Shown: positions 33,981-45,967, counted from the stretch's first letter. The stretch is 64,000 bases of DNA from Siphonodentalium dalli (GCA_032622095.1 CP136063.1:16037814-16101813); one strand, 5' to 3'. Notes: generated from the letters alone by a model not told the origin. Translations and numbers: made by a program.

Positions 33981-35611
33981 TGTTTTTTCTATTTATGCCC
34001 CAACATTTGTTAAACAGACAAAAATACCAAAAAATGTCATTTTTGGAAAAGTATCAAGACTGAAGGATTAATCTCAGTCATAAGTTAATTTTATTCACCA
34101 AAACACCAAAACAAATGCCATGAGAAAAGCAGGGTATATGGATTTAAATTATTTCAATTTGCTCTGGAGGGGGGGGGGGTGTTAATATATATTCAGACAC
34201 GTATGTTACTTTTTTACCTTTGACCATTTCTGCAATTCACCCAGCCCCGCAACCAATTTCTTTCCCTCTTTACAACTGTTTTCCCCAAGCATTTTTCAAC
34301 ACCCCTCCCCACCTGTCTGTCTGAATATATATGTGGAGATTCTATGAGGGGAAAAAAACTATTTTTTTCCTCACAGAAACCCCACTGTGAAAATATTTCA
34401 GTGAATTTTGTGTTAACTAAAGCTATTGTTCTTGTTTAATATTACAGTTTTCACCACTTTTACATGAAATATTAAATGGACCAATGCACTCGCAGTGCGG
34501 CAGTGGGTAAAATGTGCAAATATATTCGATAAAAACATCTTCTTTTAGAAGAACATGGAGAAATAGATCAACTTTGCTCGATTGGCTTAAAGATGGATAA
34601 TCTCTTCCTAAATTGTTTTCTATAATTTCTAGGGTATAAAATAATTATGATAAGTCAAGTTGTCAAAGACACCAGTCCAGAAACGCTTCTATCATTTAAT
34701 ATTACAACTGATTGATAATCAGTTGGGACAATCTTTTTTCACTATTTCCCTGCTTGCTGGGCTCCGAACGTTTCCTCAAGCAGTAAAATGTCACAAATTA
34801 TGTGTAGGTATACTAGTATATATACCAGAAAATTCAAAATAGAATGAACAGTAATTGATATAAGCATTTCCGGACATTATTTTATACCCAGGAAAATATA
34901 TAAAACTTGTAATAAGAATATATAGACCATCTTTAAACTGTAATCAAAATATGAAACAGATTATTCCTTAAGAAATAATTTCAAGAGAGGGCACTGATTT
35001 TCTAACCTTTCAACTCAATCAACCTATATAATTAGGAGGCACAAGTTTGAAGTCAGAATCACTGAGTGCATTCTATTCACAACCGAAGGGGTTCAGAAAC
35101 TTTTTTTTTAAACTCAATATACATGTGATTGGTATATACACATGTATGTACTGATAACCTATTTTAGTATGAAATTTTCTCCAGTCTTCATATACGCTAT
35201 TACCATACGCTTGTGTATATACGCATTTTGTTATGAGAGGCCAAAAGTAACAATTATCGGTGAATCACTCATCCATAGAGAAACCATGTTCATTTTAACT
35301 TCAGACTGTCAGGGAGGTGGCGACGATGTCACAGTGGGGTTGTCTCCACCCACCCCCATAAATGTTTCCTTCCAAGTGGCCAGTTTCATACCGGTATGAT
35401 CTGGATGAATCGTATCATTTAGTATAAGGTATATTGCAGTCTGATAGATATCCAGACTCGTAAGAAAGAAATTAAACACGGTCTAATTTTATTTAGACTG
35501 GGTCTATTGATATGTTTGTTTTTTAAATAACGTGAACTTTGTTGTCACAATTTGGGATTTTTTTGTCTTTTTAAATGTGTCCAATTGGCGCGTTGTCATC
35601 AGATAACTTAA
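33981..35611. other. no gene seen; element C fragments
   Basis: AAAGATGGATAATCTCTTCC (34591) and inverted AAGCATTTCCGGAC (34861) are parts of element C. A G-run with ATATATTCAGACACGTATG (34165-34205) and its near-complement at 34315-34335 form a small inverted repeat. Frames of 60-85 codons have no domain. Confidence 0.45.
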
Positions 35612-35828
35612 TACAGTAATGCCCAAAGTAATTGACCACTTAACCACAGCAGAATTATGGGTAATTTTTCAGGATTTAGTTGGAAATATGGCTTGCTGCC
35701 ATTCATCGGAAAGCTCTCGACGAGAGCTTTCCAACAAATAGCAACAAGCCATATTTCCAACTAAATCCTGAATTATTTTCCATAATCCTGGTGTGGTTAA
35801 GGGGTCAATTACTTTGGGTATTACTGTA
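35612..35828. mobile_element. pogo-like palindromic MITE, copy 5
   Basis: TA|CAGTAATGCCCAAAGTAATTG to GGGTATTACTG|TA. Long arms pair around CTCTCGACGAGAG at 35715-35727. It spans 217 bp and is one of the two complete long copies, with that at 3002. Confidence 0.75.
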
Positions 35829-35974
35829 TGTTCTTTTTCAAAAGCAACGCATGACAGTTGTGGGAAACGACAAAACATGTGGTGAGAAATGGCCAAATAT
35901 ATGGTGCGAAACAACCAAGCACGTGGGGCAAAGTGTACGAAACAACAATAGTACACATATGGGAGGCAAAATTC
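35829..35974. other. spacer
   Basis: Nothing recognised. Confidence 0.35.
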
Positions 35975-36350
35975 ACATTTAATTGCTAATCACGTTAAGT
36001 GTAATTCATTATGCTTAAGCATAAATTTAAGCTTAATGCGCAATGCCTAAATGTAATTTAGATTTCCATTATACCATACTTAAGCGTATTACATTATGCT
36101 TATGCGTAATTCATTTACGATCACACATAATGCATTTACGCTAAAGTAAAGCGTAATAGAATTGGAAAAACTCCCCTGAAGCTGAAATTGATGCAGTCAA
36201 TTACAATGCTAGTAATCTTACCATCCGCCCAGAACATTAAACCTTACTAAGTTATATACATGTAGGCCTACCATTACATATAACGTTGCAAGGCAATACA
36301 AACCAATTATGCTTAAGCGTAATGGAGTTACGCTTAAGCGTAATCAGCCA
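35975..36350. repeat. GCTTAAGCGTAAT palindrome clusters
   Basis: Copies of ATGCTTAAGC(A/G)TAA and TTACGCTTAAGCGTAAT lie at 36000-36150 and 36300-36350 around 150 bp of unique DNA, as if bounding a small element. Confidence 0.65.
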
Positions 36351-37053
36351 TTAAATGTTAGATTAATCTCCCATATAGTACTTAAGATATGCAATGATAC
36401 TAGTAATGTTGTTGTTTGAGCCATCCAAAATTATTTTGGAGTATAAATATAAGCAGCAAGCGAAATAATTGAGAAATAATTTATTATATATGATAAACAA
36501 GCATAATTTTTAAATATTTAAGCAATAGCTCCTTGTTAGCATTGTTGAAAACACTCCATACTGTTGTTCCCCTCGCAGAGCAGATAGAAAACCGTCAATA
36601 TCACGACATCAACAACCGACTGTTCCAGGTAGTTCAATTCCACAGTTGTTTTAACAAAGAAGGAGTGTTCGTATTGTGAGCTGCTGGTACGCAGAAGTTG
36701 GAACGATTCTGTGTTGTTACACACCTCCTTCTCCACCGGATTTTGACTGACACAGTCCTAAAATTTTGTTGGCTGTATTACCCTTGTGTCTTTCTTCTCG
36801 TGTTCTAGATAATCAGGCTTTAGGCAGGGCTGAGACCAACCCTTGACTATTTTGTGGTATTGAACCAGTCACTGTTCTTTCCTTCATTCTTCGAGGGGTG
36901 GTAGCTTTACCTCAAACAGCATGCCTGTGACTGATCCATCATCTCGTCTGTATTTGTTCTTTTCTGTATTTGTTCTTTAAGTCAACATGACCGCTTTCGC
37001 AGATTGCTGCTTCCAGCAAGGAAGGATACGCACTACGTTCATGACTGAACTAG
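36351..37053. other. no gene recognised
   Basis: A 66-codon minus-strand frame at 36536-36736 includes VVDVVILTVFYLLC, which could be a membrane segment, but I recognise no family. Near 36985-37050 an inverted copy of the repeat at 14035-14110 (CCGCTTTCGCAGATTGC…CACTACGTTCATGAC) is clear. Confidence 0.35.
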
Positions 37054-37377
37054 AGTTGCACATACTTCCGAGTGTGACTTGATGTGGTATTGAAAACAAC
37101 AGGTATTTATCTGGCAGGTCCGATTGGAACTTGTATAGATGTTGGTGTATTTATTTTTGAATTTTATATTCAATATTGATATTTCAAATCTGACAAATTA
37201 ATATGTAGGTCAAGTGATGTAATTCCAGAAAAAAATTATCAAAAATATATTTATTGCAAAATTTTATAATTTACAAAGCGGACCCACCAGATAAATACCT
37301 GCTGTTTCTTATAGTAACACATCAAGTCACACTCAGAAGATTGAGAAGTATGCAGGTATGTGCAACTCCGTAACTTT
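37054..37377. repeat. foldback, about 324 bp
   Basis: GAGTTGCACATACTTCC, GAGTGTGACTTGATGTG and AACAGGTATTTATCTGG on the left pair with complements at 37290-37375. The AT-rich centre does not pair. The right arm carries a short extra duplication (AGTATGCAGGTATG). Confidence 0.62.
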
Positions 37378-37714
37378 CAGAATTTTGCTCCGCAGATTTA
37401 CATGGAAATCCACTGTGACATTCACTTCCCAAAATCCATGGCGGAAGACACCCCATTCGCTGCTCTTTCCAATTTTTCGGCATCTTCGCGCTGACGAAAA
37501 CGTCAATTTAAGCTCAATATATATCGTCTTTTTCTAACGATATCCTGAAACCATGCTTTCTGTCACTGACAAAACAGGTACCGGTATAGCCCCAATCTAT
37601 TTATAGCAATCAGGGGAGATAAACCATGCATGCAGTTTGAGGAAGCGTTAGGAACAGGCAGTTAACAGCTGATTTCAACAACAACAACATGGTGGCGATT
37701 ATTTTTGAGTCACT
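37378..37714. other. no gene seen
   Basis: Nothing recognised. AACAACATGGTGGCGATTA at 37685 abuts the truncated end of element C. Confidence 0.35.
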
Positions 37715-37950
37715 TTAATATTAATTTTGTTTTCGAATATATTCTGGTCTAAAAAGGTGTGTTTGTTAAGCTAACGAACAATAGTGGTTACTGTTAACAT
37801 AGACCATAAATTTTATTGTACAATTTTGTCACAAACAAACGTTAATTATACTCATTATCGCTTATAGCTGTGGAACAAAACAATACAAACAATCAAGGTG
37901 AGACATTTGACTTTCGGTGGGTAGCCATATGAACAGGCAAGTGCTATATA

Positions 37951-38399
37951 TGGAATCAGGGAGCTAAATCTGTTCTAGAGTCGGGGAACGAGTACACCGA
38001 GGTGAAGGTAACTGAAGAATGACCTTCACCTGATACATGTGACACGTTATTAAAGGATGACATCGCGTTTATTTGATTTGTACATCATCTCTAAATAATT
38101 TAAACTGGTGAATGAATGGGGGAATGGATTTTTGTGAGCGGGAAATTTATTTAACTAGCTGCTGTAGTTCTGGATTTGTCCAGATAAAATTTGGCTGTGG
38201 GATAGCCCTGTCGTACACTTGGGGATTTATTTTAAAAAGTAAACACATGACCTATGATTCTTCTACCATTTTCGTGATCAACTGGTGTCAATCTAGCCGG
38301 GTAAACATCACTGATATGGCCTGCAGGCTTCAATTCAGTGAATTTGGCCGAAACGTTAACACTGTCGCCTATGGGAAACCATTTAGTTCCGTGATTCCT
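37951..38399. repeat. direct repeat, left
   Basis: Left member of the pair. It contains a frame (MNGGMDFCEREIYLTSCC…) duplicated in the right copy. The frame survives only because the copies are similar, and I see no domain. Confidence 0.7.
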
Positions 38400-39297
38400 A
38401 TAAGAAAAATTTGAATTTTACGAAATTTCACGTTTCGCCATGATAAGTTGTTAATTTCATATTTTCTTATTTTCAAATGATAATGACCACATTTTGGACA
38501 TATTTAAAGACGAAACGCATGGATTCGCCTGTAGATAATAAAGAAAGTGAAAAATCTGGGAGTTTTGCATGGACATCAGGTACCATTAGGGGGTCAGAGG
38601 GTCTGAAGTCCCCCTCCCCACAATTTTGAGGAGTGTTAGCCCCCCCCCCCATTGGGAAAAGGTGGCAGTTGACCTTATTAAGCTTCCGGCACCCAGTAGC
38701 CTTATTGGGGATGGTAGCCCCACCCCAAGTGGGGGGGGGGGGTTATGAAATCACCACTAGAGTTACTGTCGTGCAAGACTGTTATGGCAGGTTTGTTAAA
38801 CAGACAGTATGCCCTGTCATCTGGTCAAATTTCATGCCTGAGGCTTTGTCTGATGTTGTATCATTATGTTTAGATATTTCAATTGACTTATGGTTGCTTT
38901 ATATTGCTATTAAAGTATTTTTAATTTAAATTTTCTGTTAATTTTGGTAAATCTTTATTATAATATTCATTATAAATTGCCAAATTCTGCACGAAAAGGG
39001 TTAAAATTGGACAAGATATCCCACTCAAAATGTATATTAACATTTCCTCTTCAATTTAGTAATATTATGGTATATAAGGGCATACTTCAGTTATACGAGA
39101 TGCATCAGCTAGTAAAATTAAAAAAAATTCTAAATTTTTTGGCTTTATTTTGATGATTGACAAAAATTTTCAGGATGACTCATATTGAATAAATAAACCA
39201 CTATTGCCCGATATAATCCATTTTTGGTTTCAGTAAGGTCTATAATTGGATAAAATACTATAAGAAACGCTGTGTTTTACGCATATACATATATATA

Positions 39298-39756
39298 GGA
39301 ATCAGGGAGCTAAATGTGTTCTAGAGTCGGGGAACGAGTACACCGTGGAATGCTAAAGGTGAAGGTAACTGAAGAATGACATTCACCTGATACATGCGAC
39401 ACGTTATTAAAGGATGACATCGCGTTTATTTGATTTGTACATCATATCTAAATAATTTAAACTGGTGAATGAATGGGGGAATGGATTTTTGTGAGCGGGA
39501 AATGTATTTAACTAGCTGCTGTAGTTCTGGATTTGTCCAGATAAAATTTGGCTGTGTGATAGCCCTGTCGAACACTTGGGGATTTATTTTAAAAAGTAAA
39601 CACATGACCTATGATTTTTCTACCATTTTCGTGATCAACTGGTGTCAACCTAGCCTTGTAAACATCACTGATATGGACTGCAGGCTTCAATTCAGTGAAT
39701 TTGGCCGAAACGTTAACACTGTCGCCTATGGGAAACCATTTAGTTCCGTGATTCCA
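39298..39756. repeat. direct repeat, right
   Basis: Right member of the pair; differs from the left by scattered substitutions and a small insertion. Confidence 0.7.
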
Positions 39757-39949
39757 TATCGCAATATGGTATCATCCGAATGGTCTGTTCTAAAAATAGC
39801 AACGTAAACTGTCCCGATTTAATATTCGAAATAAAATCAAAATTAATTGATAGCAGCTTTTCCGGACAGGGGTCTTCAGTTCATATCTATTATTTTATAC
39901 CCACGCAACTATTTAAAATTTGTTATTTAAAGAGATAATCCATCTTTAA

Positions 39950-40428
39950 AGGTAATAATTGCTGCCTGATGCGAACTTATAAAAGAAAAGGTTCAGATGG
40001 ACATAGTTATTAACCCCAAATAGTCGTTGTTAATATCATTTCTACCGCCAGAATGCTAGAAGTCAGGCACTGCACGGGCGATTATAACAGACCCACAGAC
40101 TTAGACATTCGTTGTAAAAATATAGAGATCCAGTGGGCTGGGAACACCACAGGATACAGGGGTAAACCTGTCTTAGGTAACATGGACAAAGGTGTACACT
40201 ATCTAGGTACATATTCCGAAGCGCCACTTGGACAATTTCATAGTCAGTTAAATGAAAAACAGGAACATAATAGAAGTATGCCTGGTGTTTTGAAATTTGG
40301 AAAATATAAGTATACCATATGACAAGCTTATGCGTACCAGTATCGTAGAATCACGCACCATCATAAAGGAAATAATTATACGTAGGTTGTTAAAACTTTT
40401 AAAGTTTCACGATTGTCCCATACCGGTA
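39950..40428. other. no gene recognised
   Basis: An 89-codon frame at 40053-40322 (…GNTTGYRGKPVLGNMDKGVHY…) is fairly balanced in composition, but I know no match. The DNA ends at GTA (40426-40428), the target duplication of the next element. Confidence 0.35.
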
Positions 40429-40598
40429 TAGTCCAGCGGCCAAGTGTCGAATTTTGGCCTGACCCAAAATTCTCTGTTATAGTTTGTTTCTTTGCTGATT
40501 ATTCATGGGGATGGTCTCTGTAACGTTTTCTAGGGTGATGTGGACCCCTCACCATTGAGCAATTTGAGAAATTCAAGATGGCGTCCAAGATGGCTGCC
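40429..40598. repeat. left terminal inverted repeat
   Basis: Starts TAGTCCAGCGGCCAAG. The inner part carries two YY1-like words (AAGATGGCGTCC, AAGATGGCTGCC). It pairs with 45808-45967. Confidence 0.82.
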
Positions 40599-41091
40599 AA
40601 AATATGCTAGTTTTAGTTTGAAGCTGATATTTTCTTTCCAAATAACAATACGGTTGCTATTTGGTCCCTAAACATAACCTAATATATTACCTGAGTGCCA
40701 ATATGGAATGTCGGTGTCATGAATAAAGAATGGCTTCCAAAATGGCCGCCAAATATGTGAAAATATAAAAAATATATAACGATATGCTAAAATAACTGAG
40801 TTTGGAGCTGCAATGATGTGGCTCAATTGGTTATTTTGCATGTGGTTGCCCATGTATATTAAACTATGGAGTGTTATGTCATTAACACATCATTATTTTA
40901 TTGTATATGTCACAATTGTTTTGAATGCGATTAAGTTATTTCAGGTGAGATTTTTCTCGGCAATCACATTCGTGTCACATATTATACTATTGGTTGATGA
41001 CTGAATTACTAATTGATTGATATATATATTTCGGAGTTTGTATATAAATTAATGTCTTTCCTTTCAGTTTCAGACTCATGTCAGATGAACT
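40599..41091 (+). promoter_or_regulatory. 5' non-coding region of the transposon
   Basis: The leader between the inverted repeat and the first ATG. A further YY1-like word, AAAATGGCCGCC, is at 40738. TTTCCTTTCAG at 41060-41070 looks like a 3' splice site just upstream of the ATG, so a 5' UTR intron is possible. Both points are inference. Confidence 0.4.
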
Positions 41092-44000
41092 ATGACGGAA
41101 GAGTGCATTTTTAAATTTCGGTATGGCGACAGGTGTATTTCGACAGACCTATGTTCGGTTAATGCTAATACAAGTAGGATTCTGACTATTATTAATGCAA
41201 GTAAAGTTTATGACGATCACCTACATGCAATTTTAGAGGACAGACTTTTGGAAGATGAAAACTTAAAAGTTCATTTTCATAGGAACTGCATTGCTCGATA
41301 TACGTCAAAAACCAACTTGGATGTTGTAAGAAGGGACGCATCACCTGCTATACATTCTGAGAGATCTCGCCGATCGGTTTCTGGATTCCAGTTCCAATTG
41401 CATTGTTTGTATTGTGGACAAGAGTGCATAGTTAATAAGGATAATAAAAAACCAGGACGATGGCGCCCTGCATATATGTGTCGCTCGACTCGCACAGAAG
41501 AGGGACAGCCATATAGGATAGAGCTACTAGAAAAATGTGATGCTCGAGGGGATGTTTGGGGACAGGAGGATCGTTGTAGGATTGGAAGTGCGCTGAGTGA
41601 CCTTCATGCAGTTGATGCGCGTTATCATAAGGATTGTATGACAAAATTTGTCCAGAACAGATGCCTTACGCCAACTGAATCTGAACACACAGTGACTGCT
41701 CCTGTGGATACAGCTTTACAACATGTCATCAATGTAGTCGCGAGCAACAAGAAACGTATTTGGAATTCTGTTGAACTGCACAACGAATATAAAGCCCACA
41801 ACGGGTGTGTTTTGGCACGGCCACAGTTGATCACTGAACTGAAACGTCACTTTTGTGACGAAATCCTTACACTGTCTGCTGTCGGTTATCCAAGTGTCTT
41901 AGCTTTCCATCAAAATACAGCAAATGTTTTGAGATTGGTAAAGGAAGAAAGTGGAGACGATTTAGAACCGCATATTGCAACAGTTGCCAAGCATGTGGTT
42001 GAGGAATGCAAAAACATTACCAGCAACAGATCGGAATACAATATTCATGTTGATAGGATATCCATTGAAGAATCTGTTTCCAGCACATTGATGACTTTCC
42101 TCGCTGCGATATCAACAAAGTTAGACAGATCGCTGCCTGCACTCCTTATTGGCAGTATTATCACAAGTATCGTCCTCAATCAAGCCACAGACCTCTAGGT
42201 AGCACTTGGTGTGCTTTTACGTGATTCCAAGCTGATTGTTAATCATATGTATGAGTATCGTGTCACATGCAGTTACGACGAACTACGTCGATTCAAAAAA
42301 TCAGCTGCTATGGCAGCATCATTGGATACAGCGAAACAAGGAATAAATGACGCATCCAATGGTATGATCCAAATTATAGCCGATAATTTTGACTGTGATA
42401 TCAGCTCTCCAAATGGGAAATCGTCGACGCACTCACTTGCAATGATAATGACCCAGGCAGCTTGTGATGTTAGTATTGGTGATCGGACAATTCCTCGTTT
42501 GAAGAAAGATGACCTTCCAAATACGACGATAGATGAACAAGCAATTGACGGATCTCAATTCAAAATTACTAAGAACCCTGTAATGAACAGTGTTCCCAAA
42601 TCCACCGTTTCAGGTAAATTCAGCCACCACCAAGATGTTTCGCGGCGGCGGGCAGGTGAAAACGATTTGTCTTTCTTTGAGAATGTGATTTGCAAGGACA
42701 ACTGCCCCGAATACAATGGATACAATACCAATTTGTGTTGGGAACAGGGACAGTCTGCTAGACTAAAGACAAATATTGTCTATATCCCGCTGATAGACAG
42801 ACCACCAGCAGATTCGCAGACAATGATAGCTGCAATGACAAAAGCTCAAACTTTATCTCGATCAGCTGGACAAGCTGTTGTCATATTCACTGCAGACCAA
42901 CAGTTATATCGTGTTGCTTTGCACGCTACTTGGGACAATCCTACCAAGTTCAATGACGTGTATCTGCGAATCGGGGGCATGCACCTTCTGATGAGTTACT
43001 GTGGTTCGATAGGTTCGTTGATGGCGGAAAGTGGTTTGGTGGAAATCCTCAGTGTGCAGTTTGGTGGAGTATTCAAAATGCTCACAGGAAAGAAATTTCC
43101 GCAAAATGTTCGTGCTCTCAGAATGTTGGCTGAAGAAGTGTTGCGTTATGTATTTTGCAAATTCGAAATGGAATGCATGCATGACCTATATACCACATTG
43201 GACAGATTGGCACTTCAAAGTAGAACATCTAATCTGTGGATTGACTGTCTGTTGAGACCAGTGTTTCTTATGTTGAAATACATACGTGCTGAGCGTGAAT
43301 CGTATTGGCCACTACATCTAGACTCGGTCAGTGATATGATTCCATTGTTTTTTGCACCCGGTCATATCCACTATTCCAGATATGCCTTGTATTATTTACG
43401 TTCAATGGAATCATTGCCCGAAAATGTCGGCCAACACTTCGTGAAGGGCGAGCACACAATGCACCACAACACTGGAATTTTTAATGGAATTTGGACAGAC
43501 ATGACCATCGAAACTACATTTATGAGATATGGGCACGGACGTTGTGGAATAATTGGTATAACACTAAAGCCAGAGAGCATCAAAACCTGGGCATACAGCT
43601 TACACACATGCAATGGTCTGATAAAAGATTTAGAATCAATGCAAAATTGTGATGCGAATCAATCTCACACACACCACAAGGAAGAGTCGACGTCCAGGGA
43701 AGCTTTGCGAGCTAAATTGGAGATTTGTATTGATCCCCTTGAACCAAGTCAGCACCCCGATGGTCTTATCAATATCGATTCGGGCAAGATAGTTAGCGAC
43801 AAAACTGTGAATGTTGACAATTCTAGAGCATTGGGTTTGAAGCAAATGCAAGAGTTTGAGAAGAGTTGGCCAGACGGATTCCAGAATAAAATATCCCGTG
43901 ACGTACATACAATGGCACAGTCCCGCAAGCATATAAAGATAGACGATGGGAAAATATTTGACCCCGAAATCATATATGCCAGAGCAATGGGCCTGCATGA

Positions 44001-45453
44001 CAGCTCCCGTAGTGTATATATTAATGACACATCGTCTCACGAAGTCGCTCCATATCCAGCTTCTATGTTCGAGCCAGATGGTCATCTAAGGGAATCTAAG
44101 TCAAAAGCCAACTTGAAGAATGCTCTTAGAGTTGATTATACACCTGATAATTCTGCAGAGCGCATGCCGATTGAAGCAACATTTCTGGATGGTTGCGATA
44201 TTCTCTGGGTCATCCCCTGGCCATCACCTGGCGCTGTTCAGGATTATTTAAATCGGTTTAGATTGTACATTCGTAACCACATGAAGACCACAGATGTCTA
44301 CCTTGTATTTGATCGATACATTACAGGTAGCACGAATGGTTCTACGCGAATCGGACGAGACCAAGGTGCAAGTCGGATGCACACACTGAAGACAACTACC
44401 GACTGCCATCCCAAAAGGTAATTCTTACTGTTACACATAACAAAGCACAGCTTGTTAATCTTATCTGCCAAGACCTTCAGAAACAGGCTGACGATTGGAA
44501 GGAAACTCAACACAAATTGGTCATTACAGGAGAAGATCCAGTGCCTCTGGAAATACACAAAGGTTTGATAGTTCGGCGAATTGACCTCAAGTCAACACAC
44601 GAAGAAGCCGATACGGTCATCATTAACCAGGTAGCAAATATTTCAACATCATGTTCACTCATCCTAGCTGACGACACCGACATATTTATAATGCTTCTGC
44701 ATTTCGTGCACATGGGTGAGATTTATGGACGTGTGCTGATGGCTTCCCCAGCTAAAGGGCGGACTACGATCGACATAAACAAAACTTACCAGACGCATAG
44801 CAAAATTATTCCTGATCTGCTAGCGATGCACGGATTGACAGGGTGCGACACCGTTGCATCATACTTTGGTATTGGGAAGTGTTCGGCCCTAAAAACTCTG
44901 CGCAGTGGAAAGCACCCTTTGAGTATGCTCGGGAATAGTCATATAAATAAAAATGATGTAGTGGACGAAGTCTTGCCTTTCATTTTGACGTGTTATGATC
45001 TCCCAAAGTGTAAGAGCACAACAGAAGCAAGAATAAAAATGTGGTCTTTAAAAGTTGGACGGTCAATGGCGTGTGATCCAAAATTGAACTCGTTACCCCC
45101 AACCACCGAAGCTTTCATTGAAAATATAAAGCGTGCTCACCTTCAAGTTGCTACTTGGCGATATGCATCAGACGAATCTCCGCCGGATATGGAGGCAACA
45201 AATTTTGGTTGGTCTAAAGATGGCGACGAACTCGTTCCTACCACGGTTGCCGACAAGATACCAAAGGCCCCGGATAGCATACTTGAAGCTGATACGGTGT
45301 TCGTGCACCAGCAATTCGCCTTGCTTGTCAAAGAGATGTGGGTGCTTTCGTGCTGGTTTGACGTGCACGTCATTTTGTTCGTGTCAAGGTGCGTTTAACT
45401 GTTTTACCGAGTTTACAAAACACTGTGATGTTAACGAGAATAACATTGATTAG
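41092..45453 (+). pseudogene. broken transposase-like protein with XPG-type nuclease and Cys-rich tail
   Basis: One frame of about 1,440 codons with few lesions: a TAG at 42196-42198 (next codons continue in frame), a frameshift near 44405 and another near 45276. Order: ECIFKFRYGDRC start; Cys/His region HCLYCGQEC (41401) to HAVDARYHKDCMTKF, probably zinc-binding; central region with IFTADQQLY (Asp at 42895) and RIGGMHLLMSYCGSIG (42970), a candidate RNase H-like transposase core; MRYGHGRCGIIGITLKPES; then DVYLVFDRYITGS…R..R near 44293, like an XPG N-region; HEEADT (44598), DDTD (44670) and GCDTVASYFGIGK (44841), like an XPG-I block and FEN1 helix-hairpin; and a tail with CSC…RCGC…CTSFCSC resembling CXC domains. 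I recall this protein type as multi-copy in marine invertebrates. Expected to act on DNA in the nucleus. Which acidic residues are catalytic is not settled. Confidence 0.8.
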
Positions 45454-45807
45454 AAACATATGCTTCAGATAGAGGATGCAGTATGGTCAATTCGTATCAT
45501 TTAGTAACACGCTTTTTGTTAAAATTCGCGGGACTGACGACGTATTTGTTTCTTTTGGCCTTGTATTCATTTCTTTGGATTGTATTTATATTTTTGATAA
45601 AACAAATTATTGTAATAATCTATATATTGCAATATTGCACAATTTTCATGTATTTGGCGGACATTTTTACGGCCATCTTTATAATCAAGCATCGGAAATT
45701 TGCAGTATAGTTCGACCCACATATTGTATAAGATTCCTATCATAAATTGACATATTAAACCTCAATTCGAGAAAGTTATTAACCGATTAAATAAAATACC
45801 GAAATCC
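45454..45807 (+). other. 3' non-coding region of the transposon
   Basis: AT-rich, with an AATAAA at 45789-45794 that could serve as a polyadenylation signal. Short frames here (75-89 codons) look like T-rich noise. Confidence 0.45.
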
Positions 45808-45967
45808 GGTAGCCATCTTGGACGCCATCTTGGATTTCTCAAAATGCTCAAGGGTGAGACATCCACATCACCATAGAAATCATTACAGAGACCCTCCCCA
45901 TGAATGATCAGCAAAGAAACAAACTATAACAGAGAATTTTGGGTTACCCCCTACTTCCGCTGGACTA
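45808..45967. repeat. right terminal inverted repeat
   Basis: Complement of 40429-40598, from GGTAGCCATCTTGGACGCC to CCGCTGGACTA, with a few substitutions. Confidence 0.82.

Larger units (their letters stand above)
37951..39756. mobile_element. LTR-like composite element (two direct repeats of about 455 bp)
   Basis: Direct repeats lie at 37951-38399 and 39298-39756. They are highly alike; the second has about 10 extra bases after GTACACCG. Each begins (T)GGAATCAGGGAGC and ends GTTCCGTGATTCC, a short inverted end. The unit as a whole starts TG and ends CA. The 900-bp interior has no gag or pol frame, no clear primer-binding site and no polypurine tract. It could be a non-autonomous LTR element, or two copies of a DNA element with shared DNA between. 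Confidence 0.6.
37715..39949. mobile_element. TTAA-flanked element C, split by an LTR-like insertion
   Basis: The interior of element C (TTCGAATATATTCTGGTCTA … GTGCTATATA, 37715-37950) continues at 39757 (TATCGCAATATGGTATCATC) and runs to its end (AGATAATCCATCTTTAA at 39949). The uninterrupted site reads GTGCTCTATATCGCAATATG at 50430. The insert therefore spans 37951-39756. The left terminal repeat is truncated near 37715. Confidence 0.75.
40429..45967 (+). mobile_element. complete Academ-like DNA transposon, 5.5 kb
   Basis: Inverted terminal repeats at 40429-40598 and 45808-45967 begin TAGTCCAGCGG and end CCGCTGGACTA. They align along about 165 bp through ACCCAAAATTCTCTGTTATAG, TTTCTTTGCTGAT and AAGATGGCGTCCAAGATGGC. 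GTA flanks both ends (40426-40428, 45968-45970). One long broken frame fills the centre. Academ elements are reported, as I recall, to make 3-4 bp duplications and to encode a Cys-rich motif and an XPG nuclease. The name is therefore a proposal; the ends and duplication are seen directly. Confidence 0.82.

Noticed and set aside
36536-36736. Membrane-protein exon on the minus strand
   Set aside because: One hydrophobic stretch in a 66-codon frame, no family motif and no splice signals I could trust.
38400-39297. gag-pol remnant between the 455-bp direct repeats
   Set aside because: No frame with protease, reverse transcriptase or integrase motifs; the longest frames (98 and 69 codons) look random.
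40053-40322. 89-codon frame as a host exon
   Set aside because: Balanced composition but no recognised match or splice context.
42904-44085. Minus-strand frames of 70-149 codons across the transposon gene
   Set aside because: Antisense shadows of a well-supported plus-strand frame.
44408-44516. An intron (AAAAG|GTAATT) between the two halves of the transposase frame
   Set aside because: The sequence between is itself coding in another frame (VILTVTHNKAQLVNLI) and is matched by DNKAQLIDLI in the second copy, so a frameshift explains it better.
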